From contig NZ_JAFLNF010000009.1 in assembly GCF_017313085.1 (NCBI RefSeq), forward strand, positions 1 to 64,000: a stretch of 64,000 nucleotides of DNA, given 5' to 3'. This DNA comes from Roseibium limicola (lineage in GTDB: Bacteria > Pseudomonadota > Alphaproteobacteria > Rhizobiales > Stappiaceae). The notes beneath the pieces were generated by a model. It made no database searches. It had not been told where the DNA came from and worked only from the letters and a program-made list of their open reading frames with translations. Positions 18,185-26,678 of the stretch are shown piece by piece; the stretch's first letter is position 1; each line of letters starts with the position of its first letter. The translations under genes were made by a program, and so were the position numbers.

Positions 18185-19269
18185 TGCGCACCCTTCTTAT
18201 GGCCGGCTTGCTTGTTGTTGCCGCCGCCGCGTCGCCTGCTGCCGCTCAGGCGCAGGCCTACGCGACCTATGTGACCAACAGCATCGACGGCTATATCCGC
18301 CCCCGAACAGAAGCATTTGCCGCTGCAACCACCAAACTTCCCGCCGCCGTTGAGCAGCTTTGCAAGGCTCCGGGCGAGGACACCCGCGCTGCCTTTGCCG
18401 ACAGCTACCGCGATGTCCTAACCAGCTTTGCCGCCGTGTCCTTCCTGCGCTTTGGGCCGGTGATTGACGACAACCGGCTGGATGCACTGGCCTTCATGCC
18501 CGACCCGCGCGGCATCGCCCAGCGCCAAATCCGACGTGCATTTGCCAAGCGGGACGAAACCCTGACACAAGCTGAAACGCTGAAGGACAAGAGCGTCGCC
18601 TTGCAGGGGCTGACAGCTCTCCAATTGATCGCCTTCAGCAAGGACGCCAAGGTCGTTCTCGGCAACCCCGGTGAAGGAAGTGATTTCCTCTGTGGTTATG
18701 CCGGGGCCATAGCCGCAAATGTCGAGCGCATCGCCGCCGACATTGCCAGCGACTGGGCCGATGCGAATGGCTATGCCGCAACCCTGCAAACGCCGGATCC
18801 CGACAGCCATCAGGTCCGCACCTCAAAAGACGCCATCGAAACGATCTTCAATGCGGTGGTGACAGGCTTGATCGTGGTGAAGGATCAGGATCTGCTGCCT
18901 GCTCTCGGCGATAAACGTGAGGAGGCGCGGCCACACCGTCTGCCGTTCAGCCGCTCTGGCGACGCCACCGCCTATATGCAGGCGGAGCTGGACGGGATCG
19001 AGGCAGCCTTAACGGCAGCCGGCTTCACCCCCGACCTGCCGAAGGAATTCAGCTGGGTGCCCGGGTCTCTGGCCTTTGAATTCAGCAACGCCCGCAACAT
19101 TCTGTCCGCCGCTGACACACCCTTGCGCCACTCCATGGAAGACCCGGAGACCTATCAGAAGCTCGAGCTGCTGATCATCACAATCGACTCTCTGCGCGAC
19201 ACCGCCGCCCTGAGCCTGGCTGGTGCGATGGAACTCTCCGGCGGCTTCAACGCCCTCGATGGAGATTGA
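18181..19269 (+). CDS. second imelysin-like periplasmic protein, metal motif lost
   Basis: The protein has 362 aa with a Sec signal peptide (MRTLLMAGLLVVAAAASPAAA). Fold-level similarity to imelysin is plausible from the repeated helical segments and the neighbour context. At the position of the family's GxHxxE motif I read GLTALQLIAF, so both the His and the Glu are replaced. The start overlaps the upstream stop (ATGA); a second ATG lies at 18184. Imelysin-like proteins encoded next to DUF1111 and DUF1513 are a recurring trio, perhaps a periplasmic metal-redox system. A scaffold or substrate-binding role is my inference. Confidence 0.8.
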   Translation: MMRTLLMAGLLVVAAAASPAAAQAQAYATYVTNSIDGYIRPRTEAFAAATTKLPAAVEQLCKAPGEDTRAAFADSYRDVLTSFAAVSFLRFGPVIDDNRLDALAFMPDPRGIAQRQIRRAFAKRDETLTQAETLKDKSVALQGLTALQLIAFSKDAKVVLGNPGEGSDFLCGYAGAIAANVERIAADIASDWADANGYAATLQTPDPDSHQVRTSKDAIETIFNAVVTGLIVVKDQDLLPALGDKREEARPHRLPFSRSGDATAYMQAELDGIEAALTAAGFTPDLPKEFSWVPGSLAFEFSNARNILSAADTPLRHSMEDPETYQKLELLIITIDSLRDTAALSLAGAMELSGGFNALDGD

Positions 19270-19270
19270 T

Positions 19271-20425
19271 ATGACTGACAAGGCACCACGCACCGAAATT
19301 TCCCGCCGCGCCTTGCTCGCCGGTCTTGGCGGCATGGCAGCACTCTCCCTTCAAGGCTTCTCTGCCTCAGCCGCGGCAGCGCCCTTGCTGGAAACAGCCC
19401 TGCTCGACACACCACTGTTTGCTTCCGCCCGACGCGAGACGGACGGACGGTATGCGCTGGCCATCGTCGACGACGCCGGGCAACTGCTGGCCAAGGTCGG
19501 TCTGCCGGATAGAGGTCACGGCATGGCGATTTCGCCCGACCGTCGCCGCATCATGGCTTTTGCCCGTCGTCCCGGCACCTTTGCACTGCTGATTGATCCG
19601 TTTGAGGCTCGCGAACCGCAGATCCTGGCCGCAGCCGAAGGTCGACACTTCTATGGCCACGGCTGTTTTTCACCAGACGGGCGTCTCGTCTACGCACCCG
19701 AGAACGACTATGAAAACGTCCGGGGCGTCGTCGGTGTTTATGATGTCAGCGGTCGCACCATCCGCCGTCTCGGCGAGATCGAGACCCATGGTGTCGGGCC
19801 CCATGACCTTCTGCTGATGGACGACGGCAAGACCATGGTCGTCGCCAATGGCGGCATCCAGACCCATCCGGGCCGCCCCCGCGAGAAACTCAACATCGCC
19901 ACGATGAAACCCTCGGTGGTCTATCTCGACATGCAGACCGGCGACCTGCTGGCCCGCCACGAACTTGACACAGACCTGCATCAGCTTTCCCTGCGCCATA
20001 TGGCCAAGGACGCCAAAGGCCAGATCTGGGTCGGAGGGCAATTTGAGGGCGATCTCGCTCTGGCACCGCCTCTGGTCGCCCGCATGACGCGCGACAGTGC
20101 CCCAACGCTGACCCAGCTGCCAGACACATTGGCAACGGGTCTGGAGAGCTACATCGGCTCGGTCGTTGCCAATGCAGACGGCGATGTTATCGCTACCTCG
20201 GCCCCACGCGGCAACAAGGTGCTGTTCTGGTCCGCCACATCCGGCGAGCTACTGGCAACCAAAGACATTCAGGACGGGTGCGGCGTGGCACCCATCGACG
20301 CCCACAGCTTCCTGATTTCCGACGGCACCGGCGCCCTGACCTACCTGGAGGACGTCACCCGCCCGGCAGACATCCTGTCACGCGCCAACGGCATCGCCTG
20401 GGACAACCACATGTTCCGGATTTGA
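19271..20425 (+). CDS. DUF1513 Tat-exported beta-propeller-like protein
   Basis: The protein has 384 aa. The N-terminus has a twin-arginine signal (ISRRALLAGLGG followed by a hydrophobic stretch ending SAAAA), so the protein is exported folded, which suggests a cofactor or tight metal binding. The body contains repeated strand-rich blocks (RHFYGHGCFSPDGRLVY, GVGPHDLLLMDDG) resembling WD/NHL-type propellers. Members of DUF1513 are found beside imelysins. The start lies 1 nt after the previous stop. A strong terminator follows at 20448-20483. Function unknown. Confidence 0.87.
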   Translation: MTDKAPRTEISRRALLAGLGGMAALSLQGFSASAAAAPLLETALLDTPLFASARRETDGRYALAIVDDAGQLLAKVGLPDRGHGMAISPDRRRIMAFARRPGTFALLIDPFEAREPQILAAAEGRHFYGHGCFSPDGRLVYAPENDYENVRGVVGVYDVSGRTIRRLGEIETHGVGPHDLLLMDDGKTMVVANGGIQTHPGRPREKLNIATMKPSVVYLDMQTGDLLARHELDTDLHQLSLRHMAKDAKGQIWVGGQFEGDLALAPPLVARMTRDSAPTLTQLPDTLATGLESYIGSVVANADGDVIATSAPRGNKVLFWSATSGELLATKDIQDGCGVAPIDAHSFLISDGTGALTYLEDVTRPADILSRANGIAWDNHMFRI

Positions 20426-20447
20426 CCGAGCGCTGAGCTGAAAACAG

Positions 20448-20483
20448 AAAAGCCCCGCAACTCCTGACCGGAGGCGGGGCTTT
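20448..20483. terminator. bidirectional terminator
   Basis: A stem of about 10 bp (AAAGCCCCGC with GCGGGGCTTT, 20474-20483) is strengthened by an inner CTCC/GGAG pairing. It separates the imelysin cluster from the convergent DUF1737 gene. Confidence 0.75.
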
Positions 20484-20502
20484 CGGCATTTTATAAGTCG
20501 GC

Positions 20503-20709
20503 TTAATAAGCGCCGAGTTTCATGTCCGGGCTGTAGTCCTCGCCCTCGACATCCTTGACCACAGCCTGTCCGCATATAGTGCGACCGCGTTCCGCGTCAA
20601 ACGACAGGGACGGCGATCCGGAGAGTTCCCAGCCCTTGTTCAGTGCCTGGGTGACCCGATGACAGAACTCGCTGTCGTCCGGTCCGGTGATGAAGCGATA
20701 AAGTTTCAT
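20503..20709 (-). CDS. DUF1737 small protein
   Basis: This is a compact 68-aa protein that begins MKLYRFITGPDDSEFCHRVTQ and contains the LNKGWELSGSPSLSFD block, both typical of DUF1737. Predicted mixed alpha/beta, cytoplasmic, with no membrane segment. Function unknown. It lies 15 nt downstream of the CoA-ester lyase gene in the same direction and so is probably co-transcribed with it, ending at the shared terminator. Confidence 0.85.
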   Translation of the reverse strand: MKLYRFITGPDDSEFCHRVTQALNKGWELSGSPSLSFDAERGRTICGQAVVKDVEGEDYSPDMKLGAY

Positions 20710-20724
20710 GGGCCTTCAAACCTT

Positions 20725-21612
20725 TTAAGCGCGAGCTGCAATGGCATCGGCAATGGCGATGACCCGCAGCCCCATGTCCGCATGTAACCGTTCGACCATC
20801 TTTCCGTCCACCTGAATGGCGCCCTTATCGGCATTTTCAGGCAAATCAAACAGATCGTTGATCCGCCGCGCCCACGCGACCTCCTCTTCAGACGGGGAAA
20901 ATGCCGCGTGGCAAGCCTCGATCTGCTTCGGATGGATCAACGTCTTGCCGTCCATTCCCATCTCGGCGCCCTGGGCACATTCCGCCGCAAAACCTTCCCC
21001 ATCCTGAAAGGCATTGAAGACACCATCCAGAATGTCGATGCCGCCGGCGCGCGCGGCCGCCACACATGTCATCAGCCAGGGCAGCATCACCGCGCGACCG
21101 GGGTTCAGCGCGGCGCGGGTTTCCTTGGCAATGTCGTTGGTGCCGAGCACCAGACACGACAGGCGCACCTCCGGGTCCCGACCACAGGCGGCAATCGCCG
21201 GAGCGTTGAGAATGGCTTGCGGCGTTTCCATCATCGCCCAGATCGCCAGGTCCGTCGGAGCGTTCAAAACCGCCAGCTTGTGCGCCAGCCGCTGCAGATC
21301 ACCCGGCGTGTTGACTTTCGGCAACAGCACCGCATGCGGTCTGGCGGCAACCACCGCCTTCAGGTCCTCATCAATGTAAGGCGTGTCGAGGCCATTGCTG
21401 CGGATGATCAGTTCGCGGTCGCCATAGCCACCGCCCGTCAGCGCATCGATGATCGCCTGACGCGCCGCAGGCTTTTGATCCGGCGTCACGGCATCTTCCA
21501 GATCGAAGATCACACAATCCACATCCAGACTTTTCGCCTTTTCCAGCGCCCGTGCATTCGATCCGGGCATGTAAAGCGCCGAGCGGCGCGGCTTCAATGG
21601 ATGTTGCGTCAT
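20725..21612 (-). CDS. HpcH/HpaI-family CoA ester lyase (CitE/Mcl-like)
   Basis: The protein has 295 aa, a TIM-barrel lyase that cleaves or forms (3S)-malyl-CoA, citramalyl-CoA or citryl-CoA type thioesters. The N-terminal motif RSALYMPGSNARALEKA and the acidic metal site in DCVIFDLEDAV are clear. A conserved Arg and Glu occur in RSNG and METPQAIL, and the C-terminal DGKTLIHPKQIE block binds CoA. There is no citrate-lyase cluster around it, so malyl-/methylmalyl-CoA or citramalyl-CoA lyase activity is more likely than CitE. The DUF1737 gene follows. Confidence 0.86.
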   Translation of the reverse strand: MTQHPLKPRRSALYMPGSNARALEKAKSLDVDCVIFDLEDAVTPDQKPAARQAIIDALTGGGYGDRELIIRSNGLDTPYIDEDLKAVVAARPHAVLLPKVNTPGDLQRLAHKLAVLNAPTDLAIWAMMETPQAILNAPAIAACGRDPEVRLSCLVLGTNDIAKETRAALNPGRAVMLPWLMTCVAAARAGGIDILDGVFNAFQDGEGFAAECAQGAEMGMDGKTLIHPKQIEACHAAFSPSEEEVAWARRINDLFDLPENADKGAIQVDGKMVERLHADMGLRVIAIADAIAARA

Positions 21613-21717
21613 CGTTCAATCCTCTCGGCGGCTCAAGGCCTTGTCGTCTCGTCTGAAAATAGCCAGCAGCCCACCCGCTGACCAGCTCGCCTTTGGGTGA
21701 AGGTGCTTCAGGCCCCT

Positions 21718-22623
21718 TCAGATCCGGCGCTTGCGAAAAATCATGTCCTTGGCGGCGATCACCGCGCCCAGGGTGATAGCCAGGCAGGCAAAGGCCACAG
21801 CGGCGGTAAAAGCTCCGAAACCGAAAGCGATCAACAACAAGGTGGACAGCAGAGGCGCCGAATAGGCCGCCGCCCCGAGAACCTGAATATCGCCCCGCTT
21901 GACCCCGATGTCCCAGGTGAAGAACGCCAACCCGACTGGAAACAGCCCGAGGGCGGCAACGCTGCCCCACTCGACGAGTGACGCAGGCCAGACCGTCTGC
22001 TCCAGCCCCATATGACAAAGCGCCGAGAACAGCGAGGTCACCAGACAAAACCCTGCAACCGCCTCCGTCGGCACATTTTCAAGCCGCCGCGACACAACAG
22101 AATAGGTCGACCAGAACAGAGATGAGGCCACGGCAGCGCCATAGCCTAGCAAGGCCGTGCCTTCCAGCGACACGGAGAGCCCGCCCGCCCCGGCAATCAG
22201 AACCGCGGCCCCGGCGAGCCCCAGAACCGTTCCCACCACGTGGTGCGCCCGCAATCGCTCGCCCGGCAAGAAGGCGGAAAACACCACGATCAGCAATGGC
22301 CATGTGTAGTTGATCAGATTGGCATCGACCGGAGGAGCGTTGCGGATGGCGGTGAAATAGAAAAAGTGGAAGCCGAACAATCCGATGGTGCCGAAGGCCC
22401 AGACCCGCCACGGCTGGCGCAACAAATGCAGCCGGCCGCGCACAATCAGATAGATCAGCGCCAGACCTCCGGAAAGGCCAAAGCACAAAGCGTTGAGGAG
22501 GAACGGCGGAACAGCACCGGAACCCGCGCCGAAAAGCCCGAGCGTGGCCCACATCAAGACGGCGGAAAGACCAATGAGCGTTGCTCGCAGCCGCTGGTCG
22601 ACAACACTTTCGGCAGCAGCCAT
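21718..22623 (-). CDS. EamA-family (DMT) exporter, YddG-like
   Basis: The protein has 301 aa and ten predicted membrane helices arranged as two five-helix EamA repeats. The family resembles the YddG aromatic amino acid/drug exporters, but the substrate cannot be assigned from this sequence. The start at 22623 has an AGGAAG box 6 nt upstream; the frame opens further to 22665. It lies upstream of the CoA-ester lyase gene on the same strand with a 105-nt gap, and divergent from the GNAT gene. Confidence 0.85.
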   Translation of the reverse strand: MAAAESVVDQRLRATLIGLSAVLMWATLGLFGAGSGAVPPFLLNALCFGLSGGLALIYLIVRGRLHLLRQPWRVWAFGTIGLFGFHFFYFTAIRNAPPVDANLINYTWPLLIVVFSAFLPGERLRAHHVVGTVLGLAGAAVLIAGAGGLSVSLEGTALLGYGAAVASSLFWSTYSVVSRRLENVPTEAVAGFCLVTSLFSALCHMGLEQTVWPASLVEWGSVAALGLFPVGLAFFTWDIGVKRGDIQVLGAAAYSAPLLSTLLLIAFGFGAFTAAVAFACLAITLGAVIAAKDMIFRKRRI

Positions 22624-22804
22624 GGGGAACTTCCTTGCGTGGGGAGACAGCTCATGGAAAATCATCAGCGTTCCCTGTATAATTGACGGGATCTGCCTTG
22701 GGAAGCAGTGCGCAGCCTGTTGATTTTATCAGGAGTTTCAGCGTTATCTGGGGTCCTCGACCCCATCCCGCCTCCGGCCGCCCCGGAGAACCACCGGAGT
22801 AGCA

Positions 22805-23254
22805 ATGAGCACCATCGAGATCAGAGTCCTCGGCCCCGACGACGCCCAAGACCTGGCCCCCCTGATTGCGGAAAACGCACAAGCCTTGAAACGCGGAGCA
22901 CCGCGCCGCCCCGACGTGTTTTATGCAGAACGCATCCTCAGCGACAGAACCGCAGAAGTCCTTGGCGCCTTTGAGGGCGACGAGCTGATCGGCTTTTCTG
23001 TCTTCATGGATCTGCCCGACCTGACTACCGGCTTGCGCATCGGCCAGATCGACGAGATCTACGTGCATCCCGACCACCGCAACAAGGGCATCGGCCGCAA
23101 GATGATCGAAAGTCTGGTCATTGAGGGCCAGAGCCGAAGCTGGCTGCAGCTGCGCTGGTTGGTCCGCGACAAGACCGCTCCGGAAATCGCGCTTTACGAC
23201 AAGATTGCCCAGCCCGACGAATTGCGCAGCTACATCATCCCGATTGCCAACTAG
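22805..23254 (+). CDS. GNAT-family N-acetyltransferase
   Basis: The protein has 149 aa. The acetyl-CoA binding motif is seen as VHPDHRNKGIGRKMIESL (Q/RxxGxG/A type, residues about 82-99), preceded by the QIDEIYV strand. The C-terminal WLVRDKTAPEIALYDKIAQ block is also typical. The substrate is unknown. A GGAG box precedes the ATG. It is a single gene between the divergent DMT exporter and the convergent DUF2125 gene. Confidence 0.85.
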   Translation: MSTIEIRVLGPDDAQDLAPLIAENAQALKRGAPRRPDVFYAERILSDRTAEVLGAFEGDELIGFSVFMDLPDLTTGLRIGQIDEIYVHPDHRNKGIGRKMIESLVIEGQSRSWLQLRWLVRDKTAPEIALYDKIAQPDELRSYIIPIAN

Positions 23255-23292
23255 AGGCCGTTCCAGGCGGCACCAAGGCCCATCGAGAACGT

Positions 23293-24327
23293 TTAGAGCA
23301 CCACAGGCGGCAGTTGACCGAGAGGCAGAATGCCGATGCTCAGGCGGCCTCTTCTCAAGCTGAGCGGCACGTCCACCCGGCTTTCGCCGCTTTCCGCGTC
23401 CTTGACCATGAAACCGGCTAGCAGCCCGTTGAGAAGGCCGGCATTCGCCTTCACGTCAGGCGAAATCTCGCCCAGACGCTGCAGCAGCAGCTCCGGGCTG
23501 GCACTGCTGATCATCATGTTGCCGCTCAGCAATCCATCCGGATGCAGGGTCAGGTCGCCGTCAGCTGCGACGTCGAGATTCTCCAGGCTGACGCGCAGCG
23601 CCATTGTCTGCAGTTGCACACCTTCAGGCGACGTGGCGAGCAATTGGGCCAGGCTTGCGCCGTCGATGACATCTGCCCCCCCGATCAGACGGCCGTAAAC
23701 GCTAATATCCGAGCCGCGCAGCGACGGCAGCAAGAGTGCACTCTCAACACTCGAAAGAGAAAAAGCCACGTCGAGATCACGGCTGGCTTCACCTGTGCGG
23801 CGCAGGTGAGCCTGGGCATTGGACGCCGAAAACTCGGTCGGCTCGGGACTGAACCTGCTGCGGAGTAGTGTCTTGGGATCAACCAGCTCGACATCCAGAT
23901 CGGTCAGGCGCTGACCGTCGGTCTGAAAACTGCTGTGGGCCATGGTCCAGTCGAGATTCGCCGAGATGCCCTGGCCCGGCAATTCAATGATGCCCGGCGC
24001 CGTGAACTCACCAATGACATGCCCCGGCTTGTAAATCAGCGCCGCCGTGCGCAGGCCCGCCGTCCTGACGCTCCATCCCTGCTCGGCATCCACCGAGAGA
24101 TCTCCGCAGTTCACCTCGTAGCGGAACGGAAAGCCCTGAATGCTCCGGTCATCACAGCCGATGCGATAGCCCTGGCCGGACAGCCGGGTGAGGCTTGTAT
24201 CAAGGACACTGACGAACCGGTCCTTCAGGACAAACCAGCCGGCTGTCCACCCGGCCATCACCACGAAGACGACCGTGCCGAGAGCAATATAGGACCGGCG
24301 GCGGGGTTGGTAAGGAACACTAGACAC
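23293..24327 (-). CDS. DUF2125 envelope protein
   Basis: The protein has 344 aa with one N-terminal membrane segment (residues 14-33) and a long beta-rich domain that should face the periplasm. Family features include SGQGYRIGCDDRSIQGFPFRYEVNCG, in which two Cys residues flank the segment, and the Pro/Leu-rich C-terminus LPLGQLPPVVL. DUF2125 is widespread in alphaproteobacteria and has no assigned function; its architecture resembles AsmA/translocation-like bridging proteins only loosely. It is divergent from chaC. Confidence 0.85.
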   Translation of the reverse strand: MSSVPYQPRRRSYIALGTVVFVVMAGWTAGWFVLKDRFVSVLDTSLTRLSGQGYRIGCDDRSIQGFPFRYEVNCGDLSVDAEQGWSVRTAGLRTAALIYKPGHVIGEFTAPGIIELPGQGISANLDWTMAHSSFQTDGQRLTDLDVELVDPKTLLRSRFSPEPTEFSASNAQAHLRRTGEASRDLDVAFSLSSVESALLLPSLRGSDISVYGRLIGGADVIDGASLAQLLATSPEGVQLQTMALRVSLENLDVAADGDLTLHPDGLLSGNMMISSASPELLLQRLGEISPDVKANAGLLNGLLAGFMVKDAESGESRVDVPLSLRRGRLSIGILPLGQLPPVVL

Positions 24328-24454
24328 TCAGATCTCCTGTAGGCCGAACACCTGGAATTTCGATTGCCGCCTTCATACAGCGAGGAAGATACGCATTGAA
24401 ACCGCATAATGGTCTTGTTATGCGGATCGCAACACGAGCGAGGCGAGCCGGTAC

Positions 24455-24991
24455 ATGGAAAATTTTTGGGTTTTTGGCTACGGGTCCCTGATGTGGAACC
24501 CCGGATTTGCCACCCTCTCCGCAGAACCCGCCCTGCTGCGCGGCGCCCACAGGTCCCTCTGCGTCTATTCCTGGGTCCACCGGGGCACGCAAGAGCGCCC
24601 CGGACTGGTCTTCGGTCTCGATCGGGGTGGAGCCTGCCGCGGCATGGCCTTCGAGGTTTCCGGCGAGAACCGGGACGCGACCATCGAGTATCTGCGCGCC
24701 CGCGAACAAGTGACGATGGTCTATCAGGAGCATTGGCGTCGCGTAAAACTCGCCTCCGGCCGCACTGTGGATGCACTCACCTACATGGTCGACCGCAAGC
24801 ACCTGCAATATGCCGGCGCTCTGCCGCTTGAAGATCAATTGCACATCGTCTCAGGCGCCCATGGGCGCTCCGGCCCGAACCCGGACTATGTGCTGAGCAC
24901 GGCCAATCATCTGCTTGAGTTGAAAATCCGCGATCACAATCTGGAGTGGCTGACCACGCAACTGCGCGAGGCTGGTGTCGACAAGTCCTAG
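24455..24991 (+). CDS. chaC: ChaC-type gamma-glutamylcyclotransferase
   Basis: The enzyme cleaves glutathione to 5-oxoproline and Cys-Gly in the cytosol. It has 178 aa. The substrate-binding loop VFGYGSLMWNPGF lies at residues 6-18, and the catalytic Glu is probably in the YLRAREQVT helix. The conserved late motif GPNPDYVLSTANHLLEL is present. The stop codon TAG shares CTAG with the convergent plsC stop, so the two genes overlap by 4 nt. It is divergent from DUF2125. Confidence 0.9.
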   Translation: MENFWVFGYGSLMWNPGFATLSAEPALLRGAHRSLCVYSWVHRGTQERPGLVFGLDRGGACRGMAFEVSGENRDATIEYLRAREQVTMVYQEHWRRVKLASGRTVDALTYMVDRKHLQYAGALPLEDQLHIVSGAHGRSGPNPDYVLSTANHLLELKIRDHNLEWLTTQLREAGVDKS

Positions 24992-25743
24992 ACGCGAGAC
25001 AGCAACGGAGAGGGCCTGGGCTCCTTGCGTGCATCCTCGTACAACTGGCTGCACGACCCTTCGATGGACCCGACCAGACGCCGATGGAACTCGGTCGGCT
25101 CAAGACCGGGCGGCAGCGGCGGCAAAAACTCGACGATGACCGTACCCGGATACAGCATCCAGGATTGCCGCGGCCAATAGAGCCCGGCGTTCAGCGCCAC
25201 AGGCAGCACCGGACACTGCAGATCCTTGTAGAGATGGGAGATACCAAACTTGTACTTCGGATCGCCACCGACCGGCCGGCGTGTGCCTTCCGGGAAAATC
25301 AGGATCTGACGGCCTTCGTCGATGGCCTCGCGCGCATCTTCCATCATTTTCGCCAAAGCGACCGCCCGCTGGCCCCGGTTGATCGGTATCTGGCGGAATT
25401 TCGCCGTGTACCAGCCGAAAATCGGAATCCAGCGCAGCTCGCGCTTCAGAATGAAGGTCGGGTCCGGGAACGATCCGATCAACGCGAAGGTCTCCCAGAC
25501 CGACTGATGTTTCGAGGCAACGATATAGCCCGTCTTGCCTTTCGGGATGTTTTCCCGGCCACGCAGCTCGACCTTCAGCCCAACAATATAGCGCAGCAGC
25601 AGCAGGTTCATCCGTGACCACATCGGAACAACCCACCATCCCCACTTGCGCGGCAACACCAGCACCGGCGAGCAGATAACCATCATCAGGAAGGTGCCGA
25701 CGTAAAACAGGATCTGAAACAGGGAGGAGCGTATGAACAGCAT
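24988..25743 (-). CDS. plsC: 1-acyl-sn-glycerol-3-phosphate acyltransferase
   Basis: PlsC acylates lysophosphatidic acid at the inner membrane. It has 251 aa with an N-terminal hydrophobic region (residues 5-28). The acyltransferase motif I appears as KHQSVWET (an HxxxxE variant common in alphaproteobacterial LPLATs), and motif III as FPEGTRR. It could equally acylate lyso-ornithine lipid; the sequence does not decide. The start (MLFIRSSLF) is an ATG. It lies 100 nt downstream of the YdcF-like gene on the same strand. Confidence 0.9.
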   Translation of the reverse strand: MLFIRSSLFQILFYVGTFLMMVICSPVLVLPRKWGWWVVPMWSRMNLLLLRYIVGLKVELRGRENIPKGKTGYIVASKHQSVWETFALIGSFPDPTFILKRELRWIPIFGWYTAKFRQIPINRGQRAVALAKMMEDAREAIDEGRQILIFPEGTRRPVGGDPKYKFGISHLYKDLQCPVLPVALNAGLYWPRQSWMLYPGTVIVEFLPPLPPGLEPTEFHRRLVGSIEGSCSQLYEDARKEPRPSPLLSRV

Positions 25744-25843
25744 GATAAGGGCGCGTCTACCGTCAGTTGAAAAAGAATGAGCAAGTATCCGCCACCCGTC
25801 CGATGGCGCGGAAACTTCAAGGTCGAAATCGCCCAGCTTAGAT

Positions 25844-26581
25844 CTAGAAAACCGTCCGGAAGGCGATCCGGATGCGGGCGACTGTATACTTCACATATTC
25901 CCGCAGGAGAAGTTTGATCGTAACGCCGTGCATGTACCAGCGCTTCAGATCAAGGTCCTGTGCAAACACCGGATAGGGGATCAGCTCCACATCCGGCAGC
26001 ATTTCCCGCAGTTCCAGTTGTGCCCGCGGCAGATGGTAGGCACTGGTCACGACCAGCAGGGAGGAATAGCTGTTGTCGCGCACCCATTGCGCCGTTTCCA
26101 CCGCATTGCCCTCTGTATTGAGAGCAATGCGGTCCAGATCGACGCAGCAATCAAAAAGCTTCTGGTCGGCCGACGTCAGCGAAATGATCTGCTTGCGCGT
26201 CGTGCCCGGATGCACACCGGAAATCAGCAAGCGCCGACCGCGACCTTCCGCCAACAGTCCGACAGCGCGTTGCACACGCTCTGCACCGCCCGTCAGCACA
26301 ACCACCCCGTCGGCCCGCGCCTCGGGACGTGCGACCGCACCGACAACGCTTTCGGTAAAGCGTGCGAAATGCCACGTCAGACCGATGATCAGCAAGCAAA
26401 CGACCGCACTCGCCGTGTAGAACCGCCAGCCACCTCGCCCCCTGCGGCGCGCCCCCTGCGGCGCAGGCGGACCCTCTGTCGGGCCGGCAGCAGGCTGCAC
26501 CGCATCATTCCCCGGTTCATGCGCCTGGGTTTCAGCCGGATTGGCCTTCTCCGTGTCTGTCGTCTGGCTGTGTAATGTCAT
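25844..26581 (-). CDS. YdcF/ElyC-family (DUF218) membrane protein
   Basis: The protein has about 245 aa: a Pro/Ala/Gln-rich cytoplasmic N-terminus, one membrane helix (about residues 55-77) and a periplasmic DUF218 domain. Marks of the domain are ADGVVVLTGGAERVQRAVGLL, LLISGVHPGTT and TEGNAVETAQWV, followed by VVTSAYHLPRAQLEL. ElyC/SanA-type members affect envelope integrity. The start at 26581 is the first ATG; a GTG at 26647 adds 22 residues. It lies downstream of ftsX on the same strand with a gap of about 100 nt, so it may belong to the ftsEX transcript. Confidence 0.83.
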   Translation of the reverse strand: MTLHSQTTDTEKANPAETQAHEPGNDAVQPAAGPTEGPPAPQGARRRGRGGWRFYTASAVVCLLIIGLTWHFARFTESVVGAVARPEARADGVVVLTGGAERVQRAVGLLAEGRGRRLLISGVHPGTTRKQIISLTSADQKLFDCCVDLDRIALNTEGNAVETAQWVRDNSYSSLLVVTSAYHLPRAQLELREMLPDVELIPYPVFAQDLDLKRWYMHGVTIKLLLREYVKYTVARIRIAFRTVF

Positions 26582-26678
26582 GCCCACCGGCGCGTTCGTC
26601 CTATGCCAGGCATCCCGTTCCGCCCACCGGAACCGGAAAAATACCACGCTTCGATCTTGCGGCAGTTTGCCAAGCTTC

